Assembly: GCA_033980235.1 (NCBI GenBank)
Contig: CM067075.1
Span: 14,166,716-14,230,715 of the forward strand
DNA length: 64,000 nucleotides
From: Diadema setosum
Taxonomy: Eukaryota > Echinodermata > Echinoidea > Diadematoida > Diadematidae
Reading direction: 5' to 3'
Under the pieces are notes generated by a model. That model was not told where the DNA came from. It saw nothing but the letters and a program-made list of their open reading frames with translations, and searched no databases. This document shows, in pieces, positions 1 to 12,786 of this stretch (positions within the stretch are counted from its first letter, which is position 1; the number at the start of each line of letters is the position of its first letter). Made by a program: the position numbers and the translations under genes.

Positions 1-331
1 TTGAAAACAGGCTTCGAACAACGTTTGGTTCTGCCAATAGTCCCTTTCTGTTCGAATTGATGACTGAATGTGACTCGGTCGAGAGGACCTTGGGAGAGCT
101 AACATACACTGGATACCATGGCCAGCGCATGCGCACACAAACATCTTATCCGTTCATGGATTTGAAATTCGTGTGCATGTGATGTGTTCGCATGCACTGG
201 CTGTTGTATTCAGTGTACTGTACTAGTATGTAGCTCTCCTAAGGTCCTGTCGACCGAGTCGCATTCAGTCATCAATTCGAACAGAAAGGGACTATAGGCA
301 GAACCAAACGTTGCCCGAAGCCTGTTTTCAA
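1..331. mobile_element. Fold-back element with arms of about 110 bp
   Basis: Bases 1-112 are imperfectly complementary to about 222-331: TTGAAAACAGGCTTCG pairs with CGAAGCCTGTTTTCAA, and AATTGATGACTGAATG pairs with CATTCAGTCATCAATT. The centre is about 110 bp. It may extend left of the window. Confidence 0.8.
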
Positions 332-857
332 TACTTCAACTTAATTGGTAAGTCTTCAAATTGAAGAATTTATGGGATTTTAAGTCGACATTTACCCTGC
401 GATACTAAATCTGTCATGATCCTGAATGCTACAATGCGAAGCCCGATTACGCTATGCGTATGGGACTGCTGTTCGCTATGCGTATGTGCTGTTCGCCATG
501 CGTATGGGGCTGCTGATCGCAGTTAATTGCATGATTACTAAGACATGAGAGCACTTTGGGGCGAGTAAGTCTCACAGTGTTAGTTATATGAAAGGTACTT
601 TAACCTGAAACACAAACTAAGACAAGGAAATTCAAGGACACTTTTGAGGTACCAAAACTTTTTATTATCTTTAAAATGTAAGGGGGAAAAAAATGGGCAC
701 ACGTATTGGCACTTCATATTCCAGTCATTCGCAAAGTCATGTGTCAGTTTTAAAGTATTAACAGTAAACTTTTATATCATGAACAGCTTTATGGAAACAG
801 GGCCCGGGTCTTTAAAGTAAACTAGAGCGTGGAGTAGTATTTCAGTCTTTGCGTTAC

Positions 858-971
858 CTCAGCAAGGCTTTGTGGGTGTCCATCATCCAGGATGAAGCCT
901 ATGATGCTACTCTTTATTGTCTCAATGTGGGCGCTGTTGGCTGGGTCCAGAGAACACAGGTGTTCAAAGGC
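858..971 (-). CDS. CROT: CROT coding exon 7 (last one inside the window)
   Basis: Encodes AFEHLCSLDPANSAHIETIK, then SSIIGFILDDGHPQSLAE; gtaac donor, phase 0. The following exons, including the active-site histidine, would lie left of the window. Confidence 0.87.
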
Positions 972-3900
972 CTGGGTAAATGTAACAATGGATACATACA
1001 TACATCAAAAGTGAAGAATCTCCTCTGACAGCTCTCTATAAACCATTAATGGATTTTTAAATATTAAAGAAACTCTTGTTTCATTTTGTCATCTATGAAA
1101 ACAAGAGGCATCTGCTAGATACCTGAAGATGACTTCATATTCAGTTTGATGCTATTGTCACTCAAGCACCCCAGCTTTGTTGCCCAACCACATTACCATT
1201 CATTTATATTCACATTATAGAACTTCATCACAAAGGAAACTTCTTGGCCACGCTGTTTGAGAAAATAATGAGACTTCTAGCAGTTGAAGATGACAGTGTC
1301 ACCACTTCATGGAGTGTCACACTGGCCGAGTTTGTGATTATTAAAATGTCTTGTGTTTTAATATCTTCATCATCTGATGTGTTCTCAGAGTAAAAACACA
1401 TTTGGCGAAAAAAAACAAACAAACAAATAATCATGTTCAAAAGGTTTCAATTTCTTGGTGTTCAACACATGAAACAATATCACAGCAAAAAAGAGCAGGA
1501 CAGCACAGCTTTGTCTTTGAAAGCACATACACATACATAATTGCTACATGTTCTGGCAATAACATCACACTCATTACATAGGTGGAACAGATAGCACACG
1601 TGGAACAGAAACATAGCGACAGAAGTGAACACGCTAGGCTTCAGTTCACAGGACCAAGTCTATAAAATGAAGAGAGTAGGCAACCGACTTACTTTTGCGG
1701 AACTGGTCCGGTCATCTCCTGTAAGAGCCCCTATGCACTGACCCCTCTCTTGACTCATTTCCTTGATGTATGTCAGCTGCCTACAGAACAATTTAATCAA
1801 AATAATTACTGTATACACCATATATTTTGTGAAGATTTTATTTTGGCAAATTTTGTGAGTCAGACGCTATTCGCAAATTTCACAATACACAAAATATTAA
1901 TTCTGAACCGCACTGAGTGGAATAACAAACTTCAGTATAACATCACAAATGCTTGGATTAACAAACCCCATTTCATCTAATGGAATTTGTGTTTGCCAAA
2001 TAACAAACCTTCAGAATAATGACTGAATCTTATTTCATTATCAGATCAGCAAGCCTTCAGAAAATGCACACCACCCATTCAAGTTGACTACAGTAAATCA
2101 GTTGAAAGCAGCTTAAAAGTGAATAGTACAAATTTTATCAAAATCACACATAAAGTAAAGATATTTAAGGAAGTCTAAAAGGTCAATCGTTTTCCACTAA
2201 TACAGATATTGGTCACAACATAAATTATATCCACATAAGCTAGTTGATGATATCATGAATTTACAAATCTCTAATTTACATTATTGACTTGAAACTACAG
2301 TCAACCTCATCTAAAGTCCACCTTCACAAGTCAAAAGTCTGGCTAAGTGGAAGAAAAATTCTACACTGGGTGGATATACACATATTGTATATATGCCATA
2401 CATACTTAGCAGGGTTTTTATTTTCATGAATTTTTCCAGTAGGGTGCTATTTGCAAATTTAATAACGTGCAAAAATATAAACTCTGATCTCGACATGACT
2501 GTGATGTGCATGTACTTTTCTTCTACCACTGCTGTACTCCATGATCGCAAATTCAACCACTTGCTAAAATGTAAAGAAGTCCCAATTTGTGAAACATTGG
2601 ACTCGCTAAATATATGGCATATACAGTAAAAATGTCTTAATTCTTATGTGTAAGATGATATTCATGTAAGTCTCTGGACATTCTCCAGTCTCTTTGTATT
2701 TGACTTAATAGGCGATACTGACCGTGTTTCAATTTTTTTTAATGAACTGATGAGAACTAGTATAAATGGAAATTTTGTTTAGCATAACAACAAAGAAGGA
2801 TGCATACCGACTATTCTAAAGATGTGTATAATGTGTGTAATAATAATGTGTATAATATACCTGAATAATTCTGGTGCTGTGTTCAAATCCCCCTTGTTGT
2901 CAAATGGATACATCTTGAAAATGTGACCATTGCACATAACATGTATGTGCCTTGGGCATGGTCCCTCTTGCTCTGCATGGAAGAAATACATCGTATGTAA
3001 AAACTTTCAGAAATTCATCGCAAAACAATGATTAAATCATTACAATTAGGGAATTCAAGATGAAGAACAGACATTAACACACACTTTTGTACTTCAGGAT
3101 ACCCTGCACAAATATATCGTCGCTGGGGTGACAAGACCTTGTATCTGCAATTTTGGTGAAAATGACTTTCTTTGATTAATGGTCACATAATGGGTTAAGT
3201 GATGTCCTGTCCAAATCCCAACTGTCTTACACCAAAAATGAAGCCACCACGGCATGTCAAAGGAAAGGCTATCCCATTTGCCACAGTGCTTTGGCCGCCA
3301 CGTTTTTTTACTCTCCTGAACATTTGACATTTTTTAGATACGAGGTCTTGTCACCCCAGCGACGATATGTATATCTTGATAACAAAGAATATTGCAACTC
3401 TGTTTGTCAGAAACTGGAGATGTCAATTAATAAAACACACATGGAAAACATGGTGCATAACCAAACAAGACACTTGAAATACAACACAAAATCATGTGGA
3501 ATTAAATAATGGTTACTGTTATGTTGGTTATATTTTAATTATTTCCTCTTTTCCCTATTTCTCAGCATTTTCTCACCATCCTCTACATCTCTTCTTCCCT
3601 CTTTCAGCCCTCTTTTCTTTCACCATCCCATTCTCCCTTTATTCCTCATTTTAACTTACTTTTTCGTTTTTTGTACAGTCTCATCCAATCCTTTTTCTGA
3701 CATCTCCTTCATCCGCTCATTTTTTTTTTTCTATGAATGCTAATTATAATTATCAGTCTCAGACAATAGCACTAATGGAGATAACAAGCATGCAGATGTT
3801 CAAACCTGTCTTGAAGTATCTGTGAAGTGTATCTCTCTTTATGCCAGGTTCCCGGCAAGTGTGAAACATTCCCTTCAGCTGGTTCATAGAGAAGATGCGT

Positions 3901-6900
3901 GTTCCTGCACGATTCTTCTCCACCGGATACTGTTCTCTACATTAAAATGGTGCAAACAATGATTTGTACTCTATCTCAATTTTATTTGATTACTTTGTTG
4001 AAGTGTGTATTCTTTAAAGTCTACCATGGTGGTGGAATGTCTGGTCGAAGGTGGTTTCATGGGACACTATGTACTCTTTCTTGAATGTAGAAGTGGTCCT
4101 GAAAAGAGCCTAAGTACTCAATCTCAACGTTTTGATATGTTCTTGCTGTCCTCAGGAGAATGAGTGTAGGGAACCCAAGTTTTTTAGATCCTTTGTAAGT
4201 GTGTATACAACCTACCGTTCCCATCTACACGCATGCATGTATGTACAACCTTTTCAGGACCACTCTCACATTCAAGAAAGAATGCATGGTGCAAAGTGAA
4301 ACCACCTACCACCAAGACTTCATCGAGTTGACTCACTGGACATTCAGCAAAGTGTATACTCTTTTCAATAGAGAATTATCCTCACATCACATTTAAAGGA
4401 TAACACAACATTTTCTCTATCAACAGTAGAGTAGCATGAAAATTCTTCAACAAATTACTGATGCGTTCAAGACATCACTATGCAGACAGTATTCACATCA
4501 TGGTAATTGTCACTCCTGCTATCATTATCATCGTATTCATCATTACTATTTTTCATCCACACTACAACTATCATAACTACAATTATCATGATTGTCACCA
4601 CCATAATATACACTACTTTTACTGAACATCACTGAATTGCATTTGTCATTGAAAAAGTGGTCAAGCTGATAGTATGTGAAAAAGTGCATAACAAAACTCC
4701 AAAAGGGGGGGGGGGGGATTCCAATAAATAACTTACTTCCTGACTATTTCATGATATGACAGTACATGCCACAGTGCGATGGCAGCCCTCTCAAGCTGTG
4801 AGCCCTCCCTAGGGGGCCAAACAGACTCTTGGGTGGGGACCGGTCCAGAGGGGTTCTGTAACACCCCCAGGGGGAGGCGGGTTGCTAGATATGCATTATC
4901 CTCCCACCACTGCTCAAGCTGGAAGAAGAGATACAGCAAACACACACACACACAAAAAAAAAAAACTAGAAATGTCGCTACAGCGACTGGTTATACCCCC
5001 GCCAAACAACATTTCATAAGCTTTGGTCAAAACAACATTTCATAAGCTTTGGTCAAAAAACTGAGGAAGTAGTTAAATCCACAAGATCTTTCCTTGATCT
5101 TCTGCCATTAATATGCTGTTACCATGGCAACATACTTTCGGGTACTGTCGAAAAATGCGTCTTGCACATCTACAATCAAAGGCACACATCTGTACCAAGT
5201 TTCATGGAAATTGGGCAAAAACTGAGGAAGTAGTTTGCAACACAAAATTTTCCATCATTTTGGCTCATAATATGTGAGCGTGTTACCATGGCAACATACT
5301 TTTTGTAACTGTCAAGAAAAGTGTCATGCTGACCTATATCCTAAGACAAACAATCAATATGAATTCCATGAGAATTGGAAGAACACTGATGAAGCAGTTT
5401 TGCCATGAAGCATTTTGCCCTATATTTTACCAATAACATGCCGTTACCATGGCATCGCACTTTTTGCCACTGCGGAAATATGTGTCTTGCAAAAAACAAA
5501 AAACTGAGGAAGTAGTTAAATCCGCAAGATCTTTCCTTGATCTTCTGCCATTAATATGCCGTTACCATGGCAACGTACTTTTGGGTACTGTCAAAAAATA
5601 CGTCTTGCACATCTACAACCCAAGGCACACATCTGTGCCAAGTTTTATGGGAATCGGTTGAAAACTGAGGAAGTAGTTCGCGACGCAAGATTTGCAACGG
5701 ACCGACCGACCGCCCGACCGACTGACCGACCGCCCGACCGACCGCCCGACCGCCCGACCGTCCGCTGATTCCTATATACCCCCTTCAAACTTCGTTTGGC
5801 GGGGGTATAAAAAAAAAATCCATTTTCATATTAAATCTTATAATTTGTAAAGAAAAGAATGTACAGAAAAATATTAATAACATTACTCATAAAATACCTA
5901 AGGAAATATTTCAGGTACAAAGATAGCAATCCCTCTTCTCACAATCACTGATTGCCATAGCTGTAGACAAGTTTCAGCTGCATTTGTTAGATGCAATGGC
6001 CAGATAAGTTACATTTAGTAAGCAACTCCCCTTGTCAAAAGCATGCTACTGAGTGATTGTTGTGCACTGCTGTAAGTCATCCACCGGAAAAAACAAATCA
6101 TTGGCCACTGATCACGTTGATCAGGTGGTCACTCTACACAGGTTCTAATTTACATTTATAAATTGCAGGGGATTCCTATGTGGTCGCTATTGGCAGGTTG
6201 TCATGATACAAAGGTGGATGCTAGAGCTGGTTTGACTGCGGGAGTTTTCACACGTATCGAGTTGCTTACTTTGAAACACGATTACAAACATGTTTGCAGT
6301 TAGGTTTCAAATCACCGTCCATTCACATCGCAGGAAGAAGCTTCACTAATTCTGTTATTTTTAATTTCAGAGTGAGAAGTGGCGGTTTAGCTTCTTACTA
6401 AGTTCCCGTCAATCAGTCATGAGCCTTCTTTCTGCTGGAGTGATTGGAAGGTCACAGTTATCTCCACCCCCTAAAACATGATTGGAGTTAAGTTATGTTC
6501 ACACGCTAGTTTCATTGCTTAATTCTGGCTAAACGTGATTGAAAAACACCTCTGGACCGTGAATTGCAACTTCATTGTAATTAAGTTTCAAATCACCCTC
6601 CACGATTCCAGTTTCTATTCACATGGCAAATCTGCTTAATTACCAACTCGATTGGAGTTTGCTTCATTACAAATTGTTTCAAATTAAGCAATCTCGGTAC
6701 GTTTGCAAACATTAAAGAGTACCAAAATTAATGATTTACTGTACATATCAATTAAGGTAAGTCACCTTGGTGTCTATGACTACGAGTATCCCCTCTCATC
6801 CTTGACTTTGTGGACTTTGTGCTTAAACAACACACCAAAGCTTCCATCACCAGCATGGTGGCTAGAACCTAACAATGGCCACATAATATCACCACAGCAT

Positions 6901-9900
6901 GGCAAGTTTTGTGTGTGTGCTCAGTGAGTAAATACTGGGCAGTTCAGGGTCACGATGGATATACTCGACAAATGTATGCATTTGCACTTTGTAGTCTCTT
7001 TAACAAGGAATGTGATCTGTTTGACAATCTGAACACTTGACTGCCCAGAAACCCCCAACAATGCCCTGTGGAGGGATGGAAAAAAAAATGCAACAATATG
7101 ATATGATTTTTGAATCATTTTCTACTGCTACTGCCCTGCATTTATCCTGAAAAGAACAAAACAAAACAAAACAAAACAAAACAAGCACAAACATTGAATA
7201 AGCTATTGTTCATGTAGGCTCAAGTAGGAAATGTACGAACATAAAATTCAACAAATGGCAGCTCAATTTCCCATCAACATGTCTCTGCAACTTATGCCAT
7301 GTAAATAATGGATTTTAGAATTGGCCCTTCACCTATGATCCCCGCACCACTCCCCAACTATCACATCCGTATCTATGCAAACAAATCAGGTCAATTTCTT
7401 TATAACACTGTTTCATAAAATTCTATTGATGGTATATAGAACCTTTACATTAACTTTGCTGAACACAAGTGCATGGTGTTTCTGTGCAATACGTGATGAA
7501 GGCACTATGTTTTTCTGTCAGAAGAATAAAAAGAGATAAATGGTCAATTCCAGCGTAACGGACATGACATTCAGACCACTTTTTTGTGATTCAAACCATC
7601 ACACAGTGAAATTGGGAGTCTCCAAAAGATTCTAATTGAGTTTATCAGACACATTTAAGTATATGTAATGTACACAGAAAATTTCATGGAAATTTATCAA
7701 GTGGTTGTTGAGAAATTGCATTTTTAGCGAGCGTAACGGACATGACACTAAATGGACAAGGCATTTTGATCTACTTACCATTATGAAAATTCCTGTGAAT
7801 TTTTGGATAAGATGCAGCTGGTTTTGGTCTTGATTAAACCTTTAGGTCATGCTTTACTCATAAAGTCCTAATTTAGAGTAGTTTTACTGTTCATTCTTTT
7901 TTAATAGTTTAAAATATTGCGTAACGGACATGACACTTCGAGTGTAACGGACATGACAGTTTTGTCCACTTTTTGTAAGCTAAGATAATTTTTTTACTAC
8001 AAGGTATAGTAGATATTCAATTGTTGGCATAGTAAGGTTAGAACATAGGGACACACATCATAACTGCAATCATGTAATATTTCTTATATTTTTACCATTT
8101 TAGGGGGGTTAGTCTTTGTATATATTTACAAAACAAAGAAATATAAAACAAATTCGCTCCTGCACCAGCTAGCTACAATTAGTGACAAATTTCCAGTTAC
8201 TACCACCCACCATAGCAAAATAGGACATATTACTATCTCATATTATGGTTATTTTTTTCTTAGTGGCCTGATATTTGATACTTAGTATTATACACTAGCG
8301 TAACGGACATGACACCCTTGTAAGGTGAACCATATTTTCACTTCTTTGTTTCAAAATAAAAAGATTAAAATAGCTGCACACTGCTAACTACATTATGTTC
8401 TTGAACAAAACATCAGAAAGTCCTTTTATTGCAGGTTTCAATGATCTAACAGCTACTCTAAAGGACATGGAGTACAATGCCCAGAGTACCACAATGGCAT
8501 ACATGTACAACACAGAAGACCATGTCTCCATATCCGCGGATAGGCAAAGAAAACATAACGAACCAGATCTGTATGAAATAAAAAGTTTGAATACAACATC
8601 ATTAAAATGCACTCAGGATTGCATCAACTTTTATGCAATGAAACAGGACCACAAAACTGTTTGGTACCATTATCAAAATAGTGTTATCATCTGAAAGAAA
8701 TAAGGTATGTAAATTTCATTTCTGCAAAGTTCTTTCATTTGGCATTAATGTCATCCTTGGAGTAGAATCATCCTCTGTTATCCAATCTTGGATAGACTAT
8801 TGTAAAAACTTCCACTGCTAGTACCAGTACCTGGTACTTTAATTGTCAACAAATACTTTCTTTTCTTGGCTAGAAGTGAATGATCAAGCCCCCTTTTTTT
8901 CTGAGAATTTTCACAACATATAATCCATTTCCATGTAGAGTGGTCACCTGGGCAACAAAGTATTTCTTGTTTTCTTCATGGCAAATTCAGCTCGTTCAAA
9001 TTGTATAATCAACTTTTAATTGCTTGCTTAGGCACTTCTGAAGGCTTGCCAGAGTGGTGTACTGGTTACATTATTCTCACCAGCTTGTGAGTAGGACTTT
9101 TTGAAATACTGGATGCTTTCATACCAACTGGTTGTAAATGATTATACAGTGTACCTTTCAGTGGATAAACATCTTCTCATAGCATCTCAAAATTGTGCTT
9201 TTTGTACGATGCTGTGCGCTGTCATATATACCGGTATATCCCTTGGCATAGAGGTACCTGTACATCTAGTTTAGTTGTATTGATGAAATGGATAGGCAGC
9301 ATTCAGACCGACTTTCTCTGACGATAGAGCTACATGTACTGTCAACACGCTTAATAAAGCAAACATTCTCAGCCCTCTTGGCAAGTGATATCTCATTAAC
9401 GTGCCACTGAAGGTGTGGATTTATAGAGTCATAGAGATGAGAGAGGTATGTATGGATGCAGCGCAAACTTTAAAAAAAAAAAATATGAGGCAACACCATC
9501 ATTGAAGACATTGATGCTGGATTCTTTGTTGTTGTATCATCTGTGATCATGTTCATTGGATGCACGAGGATCCATTTGTGCAGGAGTTCTTGGCTGTTGT
9601 GTTGACTCCATGGCGGATATGTGTTAAATGTGGTCTACAATGTACTTATAATATGTAGAAAGTGCTCATTTTAAGTATTGAAGGGAAGGCCAACAGTTAA
9701 AACTCCAATTGTGTAAATACTCCTTGGAATGACAGCTGCTGTTTATCAGTCAGGATTACAAGAGGTGGGAATGGATCAAACCGGTGTAACAGGGTAGCAA
9801 GATCATCTATAAAAATCAACAGTCTTCCAGTGGCAGAAAGCAAAGTCTGCTTGTTTTTGTTTTATTGAGTGATGTGCAGACTTAATTATTTACTCAAGTA

Positions 9901-11605
9901 TAGAAATGTCCTCCTATGCTCAAGCAATTAAAACTAATCACTACCCTGATTCACTGGGCCACAGTGTTATTTCTGCCACTTGTCTAATATGAGGTGTCAT
10001 GTCCGTTACGCAAAGTGTCATGTCCGTTACGCCATTTACAGGAAAACTAGAAGTGGTATAGAAAAGTGGTTTTCACACATGCAAGGGGATTCAATCCTAA
10101 CATAGAAAATGAATTTGCAGCAATTGAACACTAATTTCCTCTTGGCTATGAAAACTTATAGTAAAAAACGTAACGGACATGACGCTTCAAATGTTATAGA
10201 AATCACACAACGTTGAGGATCAATGGGTCAAAAACTGATGAATGCTAAGGAAGTTGGTTGTGATTTTCCGTTGATATATACACTGGACTATAATTTAAAA
10301 GCTGAACAAGGCCTCTAGGACATATCTGGCCTTCTTTAGAGACAGGAACACTAAACTCTTTAAAAATAGCCAAATTTTTGCGTCATTGCAACACATCATA
10401 CAGTATTTTCATCGACTGAGAAAAATACAAAGTTTTGTAATGACAAAGATGCGACTAGTGAAAAATGAAAATATATATGTTACTTTCTTAGAATATTTGA
10501 GAACTTAAGTGAAACTCAAAACTTCATTTTTTCACCAAAGTGAACATTTCTCATGGAATTGCCCAAATCATGATAGTTTGCAAAATTGGCTGAAGTATAC
10601 TTTACCCAGAATAGTACTATCCACAGCAGTCAAAATAATAATGATGACAATGATAATAAAAAATAATCATATGATTATTACAATAACTACAAAAAAGTTT
10701 GCTTGTTTTAGATTGACATTAGTGATGATGAATATCTATTAATTGTCAAATATCATCATCATTATCCTACGGAATGGTAAAGTGCAGAGGATACAATCAT
10801 CACAATCACTTTACTGCTCATATTGTAATACAAACAACATCACAAGCATTTTGTGCTTTTCTTGCATTTACCCAATTTTTCACCGTCTTGGACTTCTCAA
10901 CAAGTTTAGCGTGGAGAGTTCTGCCTAGTCCTTGTCCAAAACTTCCCACAATTCTTTGTGTTTCCTGGAAGTCCTCCTCAGACAGGAACGGTTTCACTAT
11001 AAAGGAGAAATTGAAAATAATGCTCTATCTTCCAGACTTGTAATACTGATTATCCTTAGACACAAGTGTAAGAGGTGGGTCAAACTTAAAGGAAGAGAAC
11101 GGATTACCACTCCAAAAATTGCATGTGCTTTCATCGATTCAAATCAAGTTATCTACATACGGATTCTGACAAGATAAAAAAGCAATAGATAACAGCATTT
11201 CATCAGACTGATAATATTCACAATTGATATCATTTTTTTTTTTGCAAAGTTCAAAATATAATAGTTACGCTGGTATCCAGAAAGGTGCATTTGTCTGGAT
11301 AAGGGTATCCAAAGATATATTTTCTTCTCTTCCTTTTTCCTTCATTTTTGGGGTCTGTAGATAGATTACTATGAATTGTTGGTTTCAGCCATCAAAATTA
11401 AATCCCTTATCTGCAATCTCATAAGAAAAAGGAGAAGAAAAGAGGTAAATAGCAGAAACTACAACAAACCAGGGATATAGAAGCACACTTTACCGGATTC
11501 CAGGTACTTGTGAAGTGTCTGTTGTAGGGGTGGCACTGGAAGAGGGGGCAGGTCATCATCATAATGAAATGTTTTTTCACCATGTTCAGCTGAAAGGTTT
11601 TCCAT
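858..11605 (-). CDS. CROT: Peroxisomal carnitine O-octanoyltransferase, 5' part (7 coding exons, partial at left edge)
   Basis: Carnitine acyltransferase that moves medium-chain acyl groups between CoA and carnitine in peroxisomes. Coding exons in transcript order: 11605-11494, 10996-10872, 4918-4737, 3936-3806, 2972-2861, 1780-1693, 971-858. All have AG/GT borders and matching phases, giving 864 nt or 288 codons. The start ATG is followed by MEN, as in vertebrate CROT. Seen in order: the family N-terminal motif LPPLPVPPLQQTLHKYLES, then EQWWEDNAYL, WPPREGSQLERAAIALWH, MNQLKGMFHTCREPGIKRD, APELFRQLTYI and SLDPANSAHIETIKSSI. These follow CROT more closely than acetyltransferase CRAT (for example the EGxQLER segment). 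The known family is about 610 residues, so just under half is here. The catalytic histidine and the C-terminal substrate motifs must lie left of position 1. No mitochondrial presequence is apparent. Confidence 0.93.
1693..1780 (-). CDS. CROT: CROT coding exon 6
   Basis: Encodes QLTYIKEMSQERGQCIGALT, then GDDRTSSAK, ending at a gtaagt donor in phase 0. It aligns with the LTSEERTRWAK region of CROT. Confidence 0.88.
1795..2640. repeat. Related short MITE-like copies in CROT intron 5
   Basis: At 2389-2632, TATATGCCATACAT at one end is mirrored by ATATATGGCATATA at the other. The stretch near 1810-1905 shares TATTTGCAAATTT/TATTCGCAAATTT-type phrases with it. These look like two decayed copies of one AT-rich inverted-repeat family. 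Boundaries are approximate. Confidence 0.45.
2861..2972 (-). CDS. CROT: CROT coding exon 5
   Basis: Encodes EQEGPCPRHIHVMCNGHIF, then MYPFDNKGDLNTAPELFR. This matches the part of the family where an I-V-V-L-C strand precedes the PPELLRQL helix. Donor gtatat, phase 2. Confidence 0.88.
3806..3936 (-). CDS. CROT: CROT coding exon 4
   Basis: Encodes EQYPVEKNRAGTRIFSMNQL, then GMFHTCREPGIKRDTLHRYF. The acceptor is tgtag, and the donor gtttg is weak but keeps phase 1 into the next exon. Confidence 0.88.
4737..4918 (-). CDS. CROT: CROT coding exon 3
   Basis: Begins LEQWWEDNAYLATRLPL after a cttcttccag acceptor and ends YHEIVRK across a gtaagt donor (phase 2). It carries the conserved WW..YL..R block and the EGSQLERAAIALWH segment. 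A repeat element (4963-5811) starts about 45 bp upstream of the acceptor. Confidence 0.92.
4963..5811 (+). mobile_element. Helentron-like tandem-repeat element (family A)
   Basis: Left end AAAACTAGAAATGTCGCTAC followed by TATACCCCCGCCAAAC. The core has about four degenerate copies of a unit near 160 bp (ACTGAGGAAGTAGTT at 5060, 5220, 5502 and 5662, with a weaker copy near 5379). Then come a GACCGACCG block (5698-5762) and a terminal hairpin, TATACCCCC...GGGGGTATA (5774-5808). It lies in CROT intron 2, its left end about 45 bp from exon 3. Confidence 0.75.
5812..7552. other. CROT intron 2, unannotated part
   Basis: No exon recognised. Contains partly inverted AT-rich phrases (GTTTGCAGTTAGGTTTCAAA near 6293 and related ones to 6720) that may be a decayed MITE, and an AAAAC pentanucleotide run at 7155-7184. 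Confidence 0.4.
7553..10184. repeat. Cluster of eight copies of a 17-bp motif, possible DNA transposon
   Basis: GCGTAACGGACATGACA (one or two mismatches in some) occurs forward at 7553, 7731, 7919, 7942, 8298 and 10168, and reversed at 9995 and 10016. Five forward copies lie at the left and a reversed pair at the right, like subterminal transposase-binding sites facing each other. The interior (to 9994) has no recognised coding sequence. No target duplication or terminal inverted repeat was found, so element boundaries are unknown. The motif contains TAACGG, a Myb-type core, so a regulatory cluster is an alternative. Confidence 0.5.
10872..10996 (-). CDS. CROT: CROT coding exon 2
   Basis: Encodes VKPFLSEEDFQETQRIV, a Gly-rich turn, and ends KSKTVKNW at a gtaaatg donor. 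An earlier possible donor at 10883 (gtgaaa) would drop the VKNW residues, which the family conserves as K-R-N-W, so the later donor was chosen. The exon ends in phase 0. Confidence 0.88.
11494..11605 (-). CDS. CROT: CROT coding exon 1 (start codon)
   Basis: The ATG is at 11605-11603. The exon encodes MENLSAEHGEKTFHY and then the acyltransferase motif, ending after one base of a Val codon at a gtaaag donor (phase 1). Sequence upstream to about 11655 may be 5' UTR; the tandem-repeat element at 11690 begins soon after. The same exon reads open further upstream, but no good start lies there. Confidence 0.9.
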
Positions 11606-11689
11606 CCTGAAGTCCCTCATTCGAGCATCACACCAGACTCGAGTTGAAGAATAACTAAATGAAAACAAGGAAAAGTAGAAATTACGCGG

Positions 11690-12786
11690 TGCGTAATATA
11701 TGTCCCCGCCGGAAGTAGCATTTAGTAGCAAAATGTACAATATAGGTAAAAAGATCAAGGTCAAAGGTCAAAGAAGTCAAAGGTCAAAATTCTATGTAGA
11801 AGTTTTGAAGCCCTCACCTAGTGCCATCACATAAAGCAAACGGAATCGAAATCGGGTTAGAAATGGCGAAGGAGTAGCATTTTGTAGCCAATGTACAATA
11901 TAGGTAAAAAAATCAAGGTCAAAGGTCAAAGAAGTCAAAGGTCAAAATTCTGTGTAGAAGTTTTGAAGCCCTCACCTAGTGCCATCACATAAAGCAAACG
12001 GAATCGAAATCGGGTTAGAAATGGCGAAGGAGTAGCATTTGGTAGCAAAATGTACAATACAGGTCAAAAATCAAGGTCAAAGGTCAAAGAAGTCAAAGGT
12101 CAAAATTCTGTGTAGAAGTTTTGAAGCCCTCACCTAGTGCCATCACTTAAAGCAAACGGAATTGAAATCGGGTTACAAATGGAGAAGGAGTAGGATTTTG
12201 TAGCAAAATGTACAATATAGGTCAAAAATCAAGGTCAAAGGTCAAAGAAGTCAAAGGTCAAAATTCTGTGTAGAAGTTTTGAAGCCCTCACCTAGTGCCA
12301 TCACATAAAGCAAACGGAATCAAAATCGGGTTAGAAATGGCGAAGGAGTAGCATTTTGTAGGCAATGTACAATATAGGTCAAAAATCAAGGTCAAAGGTC
12401 AAAGAAGTCAAAGGTCAAAATTCTGTGTAGAAGTTTTGAAGCCCTCACCTAGTGCCATCATATAAAGCAAACGGAATCAAAATCGGGTTAGAAATAGCGC
12501 AGGAGTAGCATTTTGAAGCAAAATGTACAATATAGGTCAAAGGTCAAGGTCAAAGGTCACAACTGAAATTCTGTATAGAAGTTTCAAAGCTCCCATGTAG
12601 TGCTATCATATAAAGCAAACAGAATCAAAATCGGGTTAGAAATGGCGAAGGAGTAGCATTTTGAACATTTTGATCACACATGGACGCACGGACGGACGGA
12701 CGCACGCACGCACGGACGGACACACGGACACACACACGTACAGAGCCCGTTTCATAGTCCCCTGCTCGAACTCGTTCGGCGGGGAC
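11690..12786 (+). mobile_element. Helentron-like tandem-repeat element (family B, 158-bp units)
   Basis: Left end has TGTCCCCGCCGG. Six head-to-tail units of 158 bp follow, each with AAGGTCAAAGAAGTCAAAGG and AGAAGTTTTGAAGCCCTCAC (the latter at 11798, 11956, 12114, 12272 and onward); the last unit is more diverged. A GGACGGACGCACG block (12681-12745) precedes the terminal hairpin GTCCCC...CGGCGGGGAC (about 12757-12786). It lies just upstream of CROT exon 1. Confidence 0.78.

Noticed and set aside
4779..5045. Plus-strand open frame over CROT exon 3
   Set aside because: Antisense shadow running into the repeat element; the minus-strand frame is a clear acyltransferase exon.
8395..8694. A 99-codon plus-strand open frame inside the 17-bp motif cluster
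   Set aside because: No recognisable domain, and an overlapping frame is open on the other strand; not enough to call a transposase.
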